Source of the DNA: Bemisia tabaci
Taxonomy: Eukaryota; Arthropoda; Insecta; Hemiptera; Aleyrodidae
DNA length: 64,000 bases
Direction of reading: 5' to 3'
NCBI RefSeq assembly: GCF_918797505.1
Contig: NC_092797.1
Location: 34,051,372 to 34,115,371 of the forward strand
Shown here: in pieces, positions 23,941-35,306 of the stretch
How positions within the stretch are numbered: position 1 is the first letter of the stretch
How the letters are laid out: the number at the start of each line of letters is the position of its first letter
The notes under the pieces: generated by a model
Database searches by the model: none
What the model was told of the DNA's origin: nothing
Seen by the model: only the letters and a program-made list of their open reading frames with translations
Position numbers and translations under genes: made by a program

Positions 23941-24440
23941 GTAATGCGGGTTTTCGACCTTAATCTCAATTTAGTTTCTGATTTTATCTCCTCTGATATT
24001 CATTTACTTCTAAATTTAAGTAATATAATTTTTATCACTTTAAGGTCACCTTTAAATCGTCAGTTGAGAGGGTTGGCTATCACTTATTATTAGTTTGTGA
24101 TGGCTATTATATTTTCAGGATACCCTTTTTGGGGAGAGAGGGTGTCTTGTCTTACCCATGGTGGTATCAAAAATTAGTTCGCCCATGCCGCAATTCATCT
24201 GAACAGGTTACCCTGTCTTTAATGATGCTTTGTTGGAATCCGTTCTTTCAGAATTTTCTAGGCAATATTTCCAAGGATGGGGTTACTTTTTGTAGCAATT
24301 TCGTAGAAAGAAAAATATTTATTTTATTCCATAGAATATTCTTCATCTTGAGGCACTGAAGTTAGGGTTTTCGGTTTTAAGGATTTTTCAGTACTATTTA
24401 TCTTTTAAAGTATTTAATATTTGTTCCAAAATTGTTGCAG

Positions 24441-24552
24441 GAATCAGGAGGGTTTCAATCAAAGTTACCAATCCCTACAAATGGGACAGAGAAAAAATCA
24501 GAGGAGGTAGTCGGACCCTCTGTCAAAGAAAGAATCTCGGCATTTTCTTCAG
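24441..24552 (+). CDS. CAP: CAP exon, KERISAFSS
   Basis: Acceptor TTGTTGCAG|GAATCAGG, donor TCTTCAG|GTGAGG; enters in phase 0, leaves in phase 1 (g). It encodes 37 residues, ESGGFQSKLPIP... to ...SVKERISAFSS, Ser/Glu/Lys-rich. It joins KVNK of the preceding exon without a break. The ERISAFSS end reads directly into the exon at 25220 or 25226. Confidence 0.8.
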
Positions 24553-25225
24553 GTGAGGACCTATTCTTATTCATCCTTCCTTTTTTCCTTGATAGGTGAA
24601 CATTTACGCACCGTCATTTTATCTCAATATCATTTTCTGTCACCTATGATTTGAAACTCCTAATGGAATGGCGTCAATGGCACATCTTGATACTTTGGTA
24701 TCACAGTATTCCTGTTTTGTTTGCTATGTGAAACAGTGTAACAAGAGGAATTAATCTTTGGAATAGAATCGTAACTTTTCTTGAATGCGCTCTCTGGTAG
24801 GAGGCTATGTCTGCCATTTCATTCCTGTATCAAAAGTTCCTCTGAAAGAGCTAGTATACTAACTTCTTTCATCTATCCTATGTTGATCAGAGTAATTTTA
24901 AGAGTAATAAGCGGCGGATAATTGAAACTTACATCTATACAGCTCTGAGTCTTACTTTCAATCTTCTTCGTCTTACTCTCTTTCATTGTGACACTGAAAG
25001 ATGAATGTAAATTATTTAACTCCCATTCCTTCCCTTGTGCATCTTTCCTATTTCTTGAATGTGATGGTTTATGTTGGCCTGTCTTTGTTCCAATATGCCT
25101 CTCAAGGCAAAAATGTTAACAATCGGATTGATTCAGTTCTTGTCTGAATTTATTTTTAGAGGTATATTGGATCGCATTTTTCTGAATTTTGACAAACCAT
25201 CGCGTGTTATTTTTCTCAGTTTCAG

Positions 25226-25366
25226 GGAAGAGACTCGAAATAAAGAACCAAAATAACAATGAAAATTCAAAACTTCGATCGTTAGATCATTCTGTGTTGG
25301 GTCAGTGTGGTCTGGCTTTGCCCAAATCTCAAAATCCTACCATAACTCTGCTTCAAAAAGCCCGAG
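25226..25366 (+). CDS. CAP: CAP exon, TITLLQKAR block (tandem acceptors)
   Basis: Two acceptors six bases apart (TTTTCTCAG at 25219 and TTTCAG at 25225) both keep frame, adding or omitting Val-Ser. The exon encodes GKRLEIKNQ..., then LGQCGLALPKSQNPTITLLQKAR, and ends in phase 1 at CGAG|GTGCAT, a weak donor. Joining to 26982 gives TITLLQKAR-EGQLSKGAAYL, a continuous and convincing segment, which is the main support for the exon. The same open frame extends a little upstream and downstream into intron, which should not be counted as coding. Confidence 0.75.
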
Positions 25367-26981
25367 GTGCATGTTTACCCTTAATCCTATCATAGTTTAA
25401 GTTTCTCTTACGAAGGTTTTGATTTTAACTTCCCAACACTAAAACTATCTGGTAGTGCCATTTTTTTGCTCTTTTTTTATACCCTCATTTTGATTTTTAT
25501 ATCAGGAGTAGAATAAAGAGGTTTCATTCGGTCAGTATTTTTTAGACTTCAAGTTCTATAACTGCCAGTGATTTTCTAGTCATCACAATTAATTTTATCG
25601 GCGGGTTTTTGTTGTTTTTTTGTCATTTTTGGTGTTGCTGTAGAATGTTTGAGAATGAGTTTGGTTGATGAACTCTTTGTGTAAAAGCTATTAACGAGAA
25701 AATCAATCTCTCTCTATCGCTGATAAATTATCATTCCACATGTTCGAAAGTGTGTATTAAAATTATGTTTGGATCAAATTCACAGACGCATAAGGGTTAG
25801 TTTCCGCTCTCCCATACAACTCAATTCATTGCTTTCCTGACTTTCTTATTCTTTTTTTTCTGTTCAGAATTCATTTTGCTTTTCTTTAGCTGGCTAGTAT
25901 TTGAGTTGTGTTTGTTTTATCTTTGACTTCCTTCCCCAGATAAAAAGGTTTGAAAGATTTTCAAGGAAATATTTTTATCCATTTAATTTCATAATTGATG
26001 TGATTACAAAAGGCATGATAAAAAAATTTAAAGTTCCTATCCTAGTACATCAAGATAGACTGGATGTGCTTTGAATTTTGCAGTCAGACAGTTGTTTTTT
26101 TCTTTTGCTTTTTAGATTAGCTATTTTACCTTAAAATGCTCAATTGAGGTAAGGGTTGATATTCTAATCTCTCTTTATGAGGTGCCTTAGTTCTCAAACT
26201 TGTTCTCCTCAAAGAGCAATCCTAAATTCATTACTTACTGTAAGAATTTTCAAGTTAATTAGCTATCCATTTTAACTGCAGCTTTATTGACTGGACTTTC
26301 TATTTTCCTCTGGAAAGTTTTGAATTTCCTCTGAGCCTCTTTTAGCCACTAATATTCATCGCTGATTAAATATGAAGATGCACATAGCTAAACAAATAGA
26401 AACCACGCAGAAAAATTTCACGCTTCAGTTTTACAAAAGCATTAGTAAAACGGCGGCAAGAGACCTTGAAGAAGGAACTTCAACCTTACTTCCTTTTTAA
26501 TATAATTTTGTGAGTTAGAATTGTTCAATTTTTACTTTTGTTTCTGTTTACTTTAATTCAATGGCTATCAGTTCGAATGTTTGTTTCATTGTTGTGCATT
26601 GGCTCAGATTTTTGTTTTTGATCTCCATCAGTTTTTATTGTGATGAGTGTGCATTAGTTTAATCATGACCTTGTCCCAATGAACCTCACACTTGGGTTGT
26701 AATTTTTATTGTTGGAGAGATGATGAAAGATATTTTTCCCCTTTTTTTCTTTAATTACTAACAAAATGAAAGATATTTTCCGTAACTTTCAAAAGAGTAA
26801 AAAACTTCAACTGTGAAATATGTAAAGAAATGTACTGAAAAGTGTGATGAAAATGTTAAATTGTTGTACCTGTAGCATGAAGTTCGGTACTTTCAAGCCC
26901 ATTCTTGTACATATTCCTCGGCATGCAGCCATTTTCATAAAATTCTATTATCTGAATCTCTCATTTTTTATTTCTTTTCAG

Positions 26982-27077
26982 AGGGGCAGTTGTCCAAAGG
27001 TGCTGCATATTTAGATGACCAAAAAATGTATACCAAAGAGACTCCTGAAAAGACCAAAACCTCTGAGCCTGAAAATA
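26982..27077 (+). CDS. CAP: CAP exon, EGQLSKGAAYLDD
   Basis: Acceptor TTTCTTTTCAG|AGGGGC and donor GAAAATA|GTAAGT are both strong. Phase 1 to phase 1, 32 codons: EGQLSKGAAYLDDQKMY, followed by a Lys/Thr/Glu-rich tail. Being symmetric in phase it could be skipped. It completes the LLQKAR-EGQ segment begun in the preceding exon. Confidence 0.8.
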
Positions 27078-28222
27078 GTAAGTCACCAATCTTTTTCATC
27101 TAGAATATTACTTATCCGTAATCCTTTATTTTTTTTATTTTTTATTTTTTATTTTTTTTTTTTATTTTTTTTTTATTTTTAGTAAAAACAGAAAGATAGA
27201 AATATCTGCAGTCAATAGAAATGTAAAACTCCACTGATATGATCAATCTATGATTTAGGGGCTCATCACATTAACACACTATATTACAGTATACTCCCTA
27301 ATTCCCCCCTCCATGATTTCAACTTGTGAATCAATGATTCTCATTCATTTAATAATAAGCTATTGAAGATTAAGAGACAAGTACTTGATCTGATGACAGT
27401 TCATACATAACGAGCTCTGATCCTCATTGAATAGGTGTCATTTTATCACAGCTGTTGTACTATCATTGATAAGGCATTGTAAATATTGAATCCAGCATTC
27501 GAATTCTTCTCAATGATAAGAGGCTGAAGAGAAACGGTTATGAAATAGCAGAACTTAAAAGTGGCCTATTCAGCTCATATTTTTCTTCCTTTTTCCTTTC
27601 ACTGCGCCATAGTAAGTCCTTTTATCTATTTTAACCTTTCTCCTTTAGCTTCTTTTAACTTCATCAGGCTCTTATGTCTTTTCCCTGTTCTTACCTAACA
27701 GGGAAAAAACAAATTTTGCAACCCTGTTTCAATTAATTTTGCAAATCAAAAACAATGATTCAAGCTACAGCTTGTTTTGGTTTGTTTTCATTTAATTTTA
27801 CAACCATTAAAACTTGTACAAAAACCTATATCAAGCCTCTTTGACTTATTTTGGATTTGTGGGGTTTCCATAAGATTGAAGAGCACTTTAAAGTTTGATA
27901 AAAGCATAGACTTTACTGATTTATTTATTTTAAAATTAGAATAGCATTATTCTATCATTAGTAGTATGCAAAAGAGGAGGCTTGATTTCATTTAGTCAAT
28001 TGGAGGAAATAAAATGAGGGTACCTATTACTATTAAGCCTTGTGAATTATGATCTTCAAAAATAGCTTTCTTTCTCCCTTGGTGCATTACTTGATTTTTA
28101 TCATCATTTTGTTTTCCGCAATTCATCTATTTTTTTGATTTGGGAATTCTTATTCATAAAGTAGCTAATTTGCTGTTTGCTGGTACTTTCTAACAACTTT
28201 TTATTATTTCCTTCTTTTTCAG

Positions 28223-28329
28223 ATCAAGAATCCAAAGCTCAATCCAAAAAAGTTATGAATACTGAGCAAAAACCAACGGAAAAGACCAAATCATCAAATG
28301 CAGACAGAATCTCATCAAATAATGTTCCT
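28223..28329 (+). CDS. CAP: CAP exon, Lys/Ser-rich linker
   Basis: Acceptor CTTCTTTTTCAG|ATCAAG, donor GTTCCT|GTAAGT. Enters in phase 1 (a+at gives Asn) and leaves in phase 0; about 36 residues, NQESKAQSKKVMNTEQ... to ...RISSNNVP. Charged, low-complexity linker with no domain, just N-terminal to the SoHo core. Confidence 0.78.
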
Positions 28330-29148
28330 GTAAGTTGACAACTGAAAATGAAATTCAGTCTCTGCCATAATATAGTATAATGATTCAAAAGTAACGACTA
28401 TGAATGCTGAAAATGTAGTAGGGCATTGTTTCTCTTTACAATTCCTACCGGGGGTTCTCAATTTGGAAATCTGAGTATAGACCACGAGAGTAAAACATAT
28501 ATATATGTTTTATAATGTTGATTTTGCATTTTTCACTTTGCATTTCATAGTTTGCTTGCCACACCTGGAAGAATGTAATCTTACATCAGTAATAGACGTT
28601 TGTCTATTTTTGTTTTGCTAGTGCTGCTATATACAACTTGATCTTGATTTACTGATACCAAACAGAGAGATTAACAGCCGCATAATTCTATTTATTCTTT
28701 TGCGTGTTCAGTCAAAGGCCTTAGACTTCTTGCATAATGTACCCCCACAACACAAACTCCATCGTTGCATAAAATATTTTAATTGTTTATTGGGGTGTAA
28801 CACTTCGAACACCATACTTTGTCGACCGCACTTGGTTGAAATCCAAGAACTGGTAACCTCACCTTCATTATGAAAGTGAAACAAGAAAATGAAATACAAC
28901 CATCATTGATTTGTAAAATTCCGCAAGGTTTTTTCTGAGCTGTATAGAAATTTTGAGTACTTTTTAGCAAATTTTTTTAAAATAATGAAATGCCTTCAAA
29001 AGAAAGTTTTGAAGCACTAGGGTTATGAAACAGATGTTTTGTTTCACCATTGATGTGTATGCATAATATTATTTTCTCTTCCTACTGCAAAGATGTTCTT
29101 GCAATGCTGTACTAATTTTCACTTTTTTCCCCTTCTCTTTTTCGTTAG

Positions 29149-29221
29149 GGTGGTAGAGAAGAAAATCAACAAAAATGGTACAAACGAATGTACGAGTCGC
29201 TTCATCAAGCTAATTTAGATA
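29149..29221 (+). CDS. CAP: CAP exon, SoHo domain core
   Basis: Acceptor TTTTTCGTTAG|GGTGGT, donor TTAGATA|GTAAGT; phase 0 to phase 1. It encodes GGREENQQKWYKRMYESLHQANLD. The WYKRMYESLH core matches the sorbin-homology (SoHo) signature WYK-M(F/Y)xx(I/L)H of vertebrate SORBS1-3 and insect CAP. In those proteins SoHo binds lipid-raft flotillin and helps place the adaptor at membrane adhesion sites. With the motifs at 32487 and 35137 this is the best evidence for the family. Confidence 0.9.
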
Positions 29222-30455
29222 GTAAGTACTCTTGATGAATATTTAAAAGTTAAAGTTCATCTTCTAAGAGGAATACCAGAAATTAAACTCATCAAGAGAA
29301 TCTGCTTGTCCACATTGCCAAGCACCCAGTAAATTTAAGGGATTAAACGTGATTGAATAACTTCGAAAGTCACAATACTATGTTCAATAAAACGAGAATA
29401 CTCGTCCTTTTAGTCGGCACTCGGTTCATAAGTCAATTAATATGTAATGAAAAATTTAATTTCACAAAAAGAGATAAATAACTTGTTTAATCACAAAGTT
29501 TAATGAGGCATGTATTTATTGTCTCATTGGCAGGCTTTATTAGCTTACAGCCCACAGTTTTTGAATACTATGTGTCAAAATGAGCACTTAAGAAGCCAAA
29601 AATTCAGTGGTTTAATTTCATTGAAACCCACTTGTTATTATATGATATAATTTTAGTCGGTAGCACGAACTGTGCACCTGTTCTGTGGTGGGACCGGTTT
29701 GAAAAGTTGCACACCACTGATAATGTCTTGTAATTTAGTGTTTTGCATCACAGCATTTTTTCAAAGTCTAGAATCAATTGAATAGAAAAAAATTAGTCCT
29801 TGTTGCACATTGCCTTTCAACGCAAGATTTACTTCACATTTGTGGCAATTCACTTGTTTAGAGATTGGGCATCTGTTGGAATGTAAGATAGAGACAAAAT
29901 ATCATTTCAACGTTAAAACAGCTGAGATTTTTTAGGTACACATAGTAGCTATTGACCACTTGTGACATTTGGTCTTTATCTTACATGAACACTCAATCTT
30001 TTCAACGCAACTATGTTTTATAACATTTGTTGCACTTCTGCAGTGATAGTGGAGATATAAAGTTTAGTTTTTTGGTCTATCAAAAAAAATTACTCTTGGG
30101 TACATATCAATCTTTTGCAAGAGCTAGAATTACATTACAATAAAGGGGGTGTTGTTGCATTGTCAGGCTCCCTCTTGAATCGCTTAATAAAGCTGAGACA
30201 TCCTGACTGTTTATCTCAACTTATAAATCTAAATCTATGATCAAATCCAAAAGACCTTTTGTTTTTATTTTTATCCACTGTGTAAAAAAGAAAAACCGCG
30301 TTAAAAAGAATAGTTTCTCATTGCATTTATTATTTCTTCTCTTAAATCTGAGGACTTTTATTTGTGTGTATGTATTACATAAAAGGTCGATGCAAAGAGC
30401 AAGATCAAAGAGTGTTGTCAGTTAAAATCAGTACAGAAAATATTTAATTTTACAG

Positions 30456-30494
30456 AATCAAATGTTACTGTTCGATACTGGCCAAACCAACCAG
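30456..30494 (+). CDS. CAP: CAP microexon, SoHo continuation
   Basis: A 39-base exon between TTTAATTTTACAG and CCAG|GTGACT, phase 1 to phase 1. It encodes KSNVTVRYWPNQP, then a g that with the next exon's TT gives Val. SoHo domains usually continue with a V-T-V-(R/K)-Y strand after the WYK helix, and VTVRYWP fits that. It can be skipped without frameshift, in which case the junction codon becomes Ile. Easily missed by gene predictors because of its size. Confidence 0.62.
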
Positions 30495-31455
30495 GTGACT
30501 AACTATGAACAATTTTGGAAAGACTAATTTAGCATTCGTATTTTTACAAAAATAAAAAAACACTCACAAGTTAATCCTAGTAATTAATGAACTAATGTGC
30601 TTGATGTCTTAACGGCATAATCAGGTCGAACCACTCTCATCTCATGAAATGCTAACGTGTCAGTTTGTACGTAACTAATGTCTCTAAAATCTTCAAGTTA
30701 CGTTTGTAATGTGTCTTTCTATCATGCAATTAATATCCTCTTTCTCATTTGTTTGAATTTCTCACGTTTCATATTGAGTCAAATTTCAAAAAACATCTTA
30801 AATTTGTGCCTTTAAACTGTCAACTAAGAATCTTTTATCTTCAAAAACATCCTTCACTGCTCTTTTAATTAGTCGTAGCATACTCTGAGAATAACTGGAC
30901 AACTAACAATTTCATCATCTGTTAATGCATCATCAAACTAGCTTTATAACTTCATTTAATTTGGCCTTTACTTACCCGCTGTGGCAAGTAGGATTTATTT
31001 TAATGATAGGTGTAACAGACCAACTTAATATGCAATGTTACATTTGTGAGAGCCTGATTTTAGAGTTACCTAAATTTATCTTAGATCAATATGGCAGGCA
31101 CTGTTTCTGATCCTAGAATACGATACTGAATCACATTATGAATAAATATCGTCTCAATTGTCCACCTATTCAAGGGGAGTATTGGCATGATTCACATCAG
31201 CTTACCAGAGTAGAACACTTAAATTTTATCTGAGTGGATCCATCCCTCACAGTCCATCAGAACAGTTATTTATCCAGGCTTGCTTTTGACTTCTTTCAAT
31301 TCTTTTCCATGCCAAATCTTTTAAAAAACAAAGCACTAATATATATCTTCCAACTATCGAATATCTTACCTGTAGTTTTATTACAAGCTAGAAAATCACT
31401 AATTTCTTCTGACAGCTTAAGAACATTGATATTTTTACTCTCCTCCAACATATTT

Positions 31456-31571
31456 GTAGCATTAGCTGACCGCCAAACCAAATTTCCTGCTTCGTAGAGG
31501 ATGTCGTAACCTCCTATCAGAGTGTCTCTGCTTGAAACGGGAAATTTGGTTTGCCAGTCAGCTAACGCTAC
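31456..31571. repeat. Short hairpin element in a CAP intron
   Basis: Inverted arms of about 31 bases: GTAGCATTAGCTGACCGCCA, then AACCAAATTTCC, and the inverse GGGAAATTTGGTTTGCCAGT, then CAGCTAACGCTAC. Loop of about 50 bases. Confidence 0.75.
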
Positions 31572-31816
31572 TTCTTCTTTCATTAGGCGGTTTTTCATGT
31601 TGCCTCTGAGTTTTCAAAATATATCATAAGCTTACCTATACTTCCTTTCACTGTCAAGAGACTTCATGAATAAAATGAGGCGTCAATTTTGTAAAATGAA
31701 CATTGTTTTGCGATCCTTGTGGTACATGCCTCCACCTATCTTAGTTTCCTTTCTCTCATCTCCTTCAGCAGGAAGAGTGAATTCATTCATTGACTTTTGT
31801 CATTTAAAATTTTTAG

Positions 31817-31985
31817 TTGACCGTGCATCACAACAAATTCGTAATGGGAATAGTGGATATAGCTCGGAACCAGAAGCAACCAATCACAATTCTGACAAAA
31901 TAGCTGCCAAATATGCAACTTTAGACAGGAGAAGAAACCAGTCGAAAGAAAATGATGCTAGCCTATCCTATGTTCCTCGCACAAA
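31817..31985 (+). CDS. CAP: CAP exon, GYSSEPE and YATLDRRR
   Basis: Acceptor AAATTTTTAG|TTGACC, donor ACAAA|GTAAGT; phase 1 to phase 2. It encodes (V/I)DRASQQIRNGNSGYSSEPE..., then KYATLDRRRNQSKEN and SYVPRT. The GYxSEPE motif after the SoHo core and the TLDRRR basic patch are expected in this family. Confidence 0.85.
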
Positions 31986-32486
31986 GTAAGTAATCTTTTT
32001 CGAGGACATCTTCAAAAGAGTCACAATTGAGGCCTACCATTGTTTTTGGAATTATTGCACCTTTTGATTATTGCTGGGAGTAATAGCAAGTCAATATCTT
32101 GTTTCCTTCGCTAAAAAATCCAATTTTAGAAGAGTGAAGTTAGACGGAGTGGCTAGTATATCAAATTACACGCGTTTATGACAATTACAAGACTTCAAGA
32201 ATTCAAGTAACTTCTAGTTCGGCCAAGAGCCTGTAGATAGAAATTTGAGGAAATCAAGATCATTTTATATGCCAGTCCCCACAAGCCGGCGTGGCAGTCA
32301 TCGGTTAATGAATTGAGGGAAATATCCCTTGGAGTGGATCCGTAAAATTTTGACTCTGCATGTTTCTTTCTCTCTTTGTGTTTTTCAGAATTTTTTTTTT
32401 GTTTAAAAATTACAAGAAGCCTATTTTACTTTATCTTTTGTATTTCATGGAAAAAACTCACAATGTTCATATCTATTTCATTACAG

Positions 32487-32598
32487 GCCCAGTAATGAAG
32501 CTTTGAAGCATGCAGTAGAAATTTACAATAGCCAACCCGGGCGCATAGAAAACTATGAACCTGGTCGTTGTTCGATAGCAGATAAAGAAACCAAAGAA
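32487..32598 (+). CDS. CAP: CAP exon, NYEPGRCSI motif
   Basis: Acceptor TTTCATTACAG|GCCCAG; phase 2 to phase 0. It encodes KPSNEALKHAVEIYNSQPGR, then IENYEPGRCSIADKETKE. The (D/N)YEPG(R/K)xSI motif is shared with mammalian SORBS proteins (IYDYEPGKSS). The donor is GAA|GTTTGT, a valid GT but a weak one. It is chosen because the next exon starts WWDEMMEIFD in phase 0, giving KETKE-WWDEMM. Reading through instead reaches a stop at about 32697. Confidence 0.82.
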
Positions 32599-33528
32599 GT
32601 TTGTATTTTACCTACATATTTGTTAATTTATTCGCAAAACCAACCTGATTTAAAATGGATAATAAGTAAACAGTCTTGTTCTGAAGGAAATCAGTGAGAA
32701 AAAGTTTGGGCGCCAGTTATTTTATTCCTAGTAAAGGAATAATGACATTCGATCATAGATATATCTATCATAGATATATCGACTATAAATATATCTTGCA
32801 CTAATCCTAGATTTAAAACCTCAATAGATTATTACTAGCAACCCTCAAAATGCAATTACTCATCTCTGTGGTGAAAATATCTTTTGCTAATGTTTGATTG
32901 CCAATATTTGACAGCGCTCTCAATTTGTGTACGCGCAAGGCTTCAATAACTGACAGGTGAATGTCAAACTATATAATGAAAATCTTTCAGTCCAAAAATT
33001 ATGATCTCATAACTCCATAAACTATCTCTGAAACATGTTTTTTAGACCTAAATCATTCAGTCCTGTGATTTTTGACGGTAGTTAATAAAATGGGCAGGAA
33101 CTTGATTTTGGAACATGTTAGGCACTAGTGATCGACATTATGGCCCTATTATCATTTGAGCCTGGAGGTATCTCTGTCACCAAAACATGTACGTATCAGT
33201 CTATGGACTCATGTGGTTGTTTCATTGTCAGATTAAATTTAATACCGTGCCAATTTCTGATTCATCAGATTGCACAAAACTGAACATGGGGATTTTCTCA
33301 TATCGTTGAATTTTTGCTTTCGATAGGAAAGAGTTTTTAGAGTCTACAGTTTGTTTTCAAAAGTGAAAAATCTTTTGCTTTGAACAATTTATCTTGTTGG
33401 ATCAGTCATTTAGTTTCAAGTGCAATTTAAAAATGGTACTTCAATGCGCGTGATTAATATTTGACATTTTTGACAACTAATGTATGTGATCTATTTGTCT
33501 TTAATCCTCAAATATAATTTGTTTACAG

Positions 33529-33561
33529 TGGTGGGATGAAATGATGGAGATCTTTGATAAG
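33529..33561 (+). CDS. CAP: CAP microexon WWDEMMEIFDK
   Basis: A 33-base exon (11 codons, phase 0-0) between TTGTTTACAG and GATAAG|GTACTA. It encodes WWDEMMEIFDK. The WWDEVM-IFD sequence directly after the YEPG block is, as I recall it, characteristic of insect CAP. Length is a multiple of three, so skipping keeps frame. Confidence 0.8.
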
Positions 33562-34120
33562 GTACTATTACAATACTATTGATATTTCTAATTCCAATTA
33601 TTTTATAGCGTTACTAGCGTTCAAACATTTTTAAATAAAGTACTAAAAGTTTTTTTTTTTATTAAAATTTTATTTTATTCACAACAGAAGTTTTTTAAAA
33701 TTATCTTTCAAGGCTGATAAGAAAAAGAGAAAGTTAATACATATAATGACTCATAACCGAATCCTGGTAGAGTTTAATTGTAAACGTCTAAATATCTTGT
33801 TTTGTGCACATTTTTCCCTGATTGATGTGTAAACTTAAAAAAATGCAGTGCATTTAAGACACCACAATAATTTGAGCATCGTCATCCATACAATTTCTAG
33901 TTTCATCTGAGGAACTCTTTATTCATTGTTATTCATAGTTCATGACCAGACGTAGAAATACCACTATCCCTGATCATTGTAATGAACATGTGCTACATTT
34001 CAGTTAATGTTCAACTGCAGCTTCAGATACTCTGAAACCAATAAATTCCATACTCTACTATCACTCCATCTATTAATATTTTTATCGATACTTCTATCTG
34101 ATAGTTAATATTTTTTTTAG

Positions 34121-34194
34121 CAATATGGTGAAACTGGTGGTCATCGGAATCAAAGCAACCCTCCATCACAACAGAAAAAGCATTTCATGACATA
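34121..34194 (+). CDS. CAP: CAP exon, Gln/His-rich linker
   Basis: Acceptor TATTTTTTTTAG|CAATAT, donor GACATA|GTAAGT; phase 0 to phase 2. It encodes QYGETGGHRNQSNPPSQQ, then KKHFMT, with the last codon finished as Tyr by the next exon (HFMT-Y-TLKDGG). No domain. Confidence 0.78.
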
Positions 34195-34530
34195 GTAAGT
34201 AAACAGTGCTGTATGGCTCATGACTCTTAAATTCAAAACAATTAGAAGATCATCTCTTGCTATGTATCATTGAGGAAAAAGAAGGATGTGCTCGTATTTT
34301 TCTGCGGCCACCTCAGGGATGTAGAAAGATCTAAGTAATAGGGGAGAGAAAGAGAGCAAAGAGCCAATGGGAAAGTAAGGAGTGTAAGGGAAGGAAAGAT
34401 TGTTCAGGGTTTGTTACCTGTAAATGTACAAATGATAACCCTCTGCTTTTTTCTCTATGGTCGTCCAAAAATCTGAAAATGAGGTCCTGCAAAGAAGTCA
34501 ATTCTACTCCGTTATTCTTTATTTTTCCGC

Positions 34531-34960
34531 AGTGGGCCAGTTGCATTGGACAGAGAATCGGCGTTTTGATGCTTGATTCTTGTAGATTAGCCAAAAATAA
34601 TCAGATCAGTCCTCACCGCAACTTTTTAAGTTCAATATTAACCAAGACATTGCCCTCTGAAAAGTTAGGTTTTTGACGTCGCCCACTGCAGTAGTGACAC
34701 CTGTGGTTTCCTCTACCTTGCTGTCATCAATGAGTGACGCACTGGTTACACAACGTAAAACTTGGAAGAAAGCAAGGTGGAAAAAATCAAGAGTGTCACT
34801 ACAGTGGTGGATGACATCAAAAACTCGACTTCTCAAAGGGCGATATCTCGGTTAATATTGAACATAGAAATTTGCGGTTTGGACGAAACTTATTATTCTC
34901 AGCTAATCTACAAGAATCAAGCATCAAAATACGATTCTGTGACCAGTGCAACTGACCCAT
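34531..34960. mobile_element. 430-bp foldback in a CAP intron
   Basis: Ends GTGGGCCAGTTGCATTGGAC / CCAGTGCAACTGACCCAT. Arms pair over roughly 200 bases, including TTGATGCTTGATTCTTGTAG against its exact inverse CTACAAGAATCAAGCATCAA. The several frames of 60-76 codons on both strands here reflect the palindrome, not genes. Confidence 0.87.
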
Positions 34961-35136
34961 TCTAAAGCTTCAAATCAATACCTTTTTGCCCCTATTTCTA
35001 ATACCTAATTATTTTCAGAATTTCAATTTAATTACATGGTTTTCAGTTTCTTGGTTGTCCAACTTGAGTTCTCTTTGAATCTCAATCTTTCAGCATCGAC
35101 TCTGTAAAGTGAGTGCTTTTTTTCTTTCTTTTTTAG

Positions 35137-35306
35137 TACGCTTAAAGATGGTGGGTATGAAAGTGACTCTAGTCTAGTTTTTAAACGGCGAGATGAAAAT
35201 TGTGACATGAGTCCTACGGAGAAAAAAATGGCCTACAAAGAAATTCAAAAAGGTGGAGAAGTGCCACTTCACGGACTGAGAAAGCCAGCTCCTCAACGAC
35301 CAAAAG
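35137..35306 (+). CDS. CAP: CAP exon, GYESDSSLVF and GGEVPL-GLRKPAP block
   Basis: Acceptor TTTCTTTTTTAG|TACGCT, donor CCAAAAG|GTAATT; phase 2 to phase 1. It encodes TLKDGGYESDSSLVFKRRDE, then MSPTEKKMAYKEIQKGGEVP, then LHGLRKPAPQRPK. The AYK-IQ-GGEVPL-GLRKPAP-RPK block is a strongly conserved signature of SORBS/CAP proteins. Its phase-1 g plus AT of the giant exon gives Asp: RPK-DDSVIEYFPI. Confidence 0.88.

Larger units (their letters stand above)
24553..29148 (+). other. CAP introns between 24552 and 29149
   Basis: The introns between the exons listed here are AT-rich and nearly free of the repeats seen elsewhere. A T/A low-complexity run (TTTTTTATTTTTT type) lies at about 27125-27180. 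I see no further exon with matching phase and no other gene. The clean sequence suggests that recent insertions are under-represented among these closely spaced exons. Confidence 0.6.
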
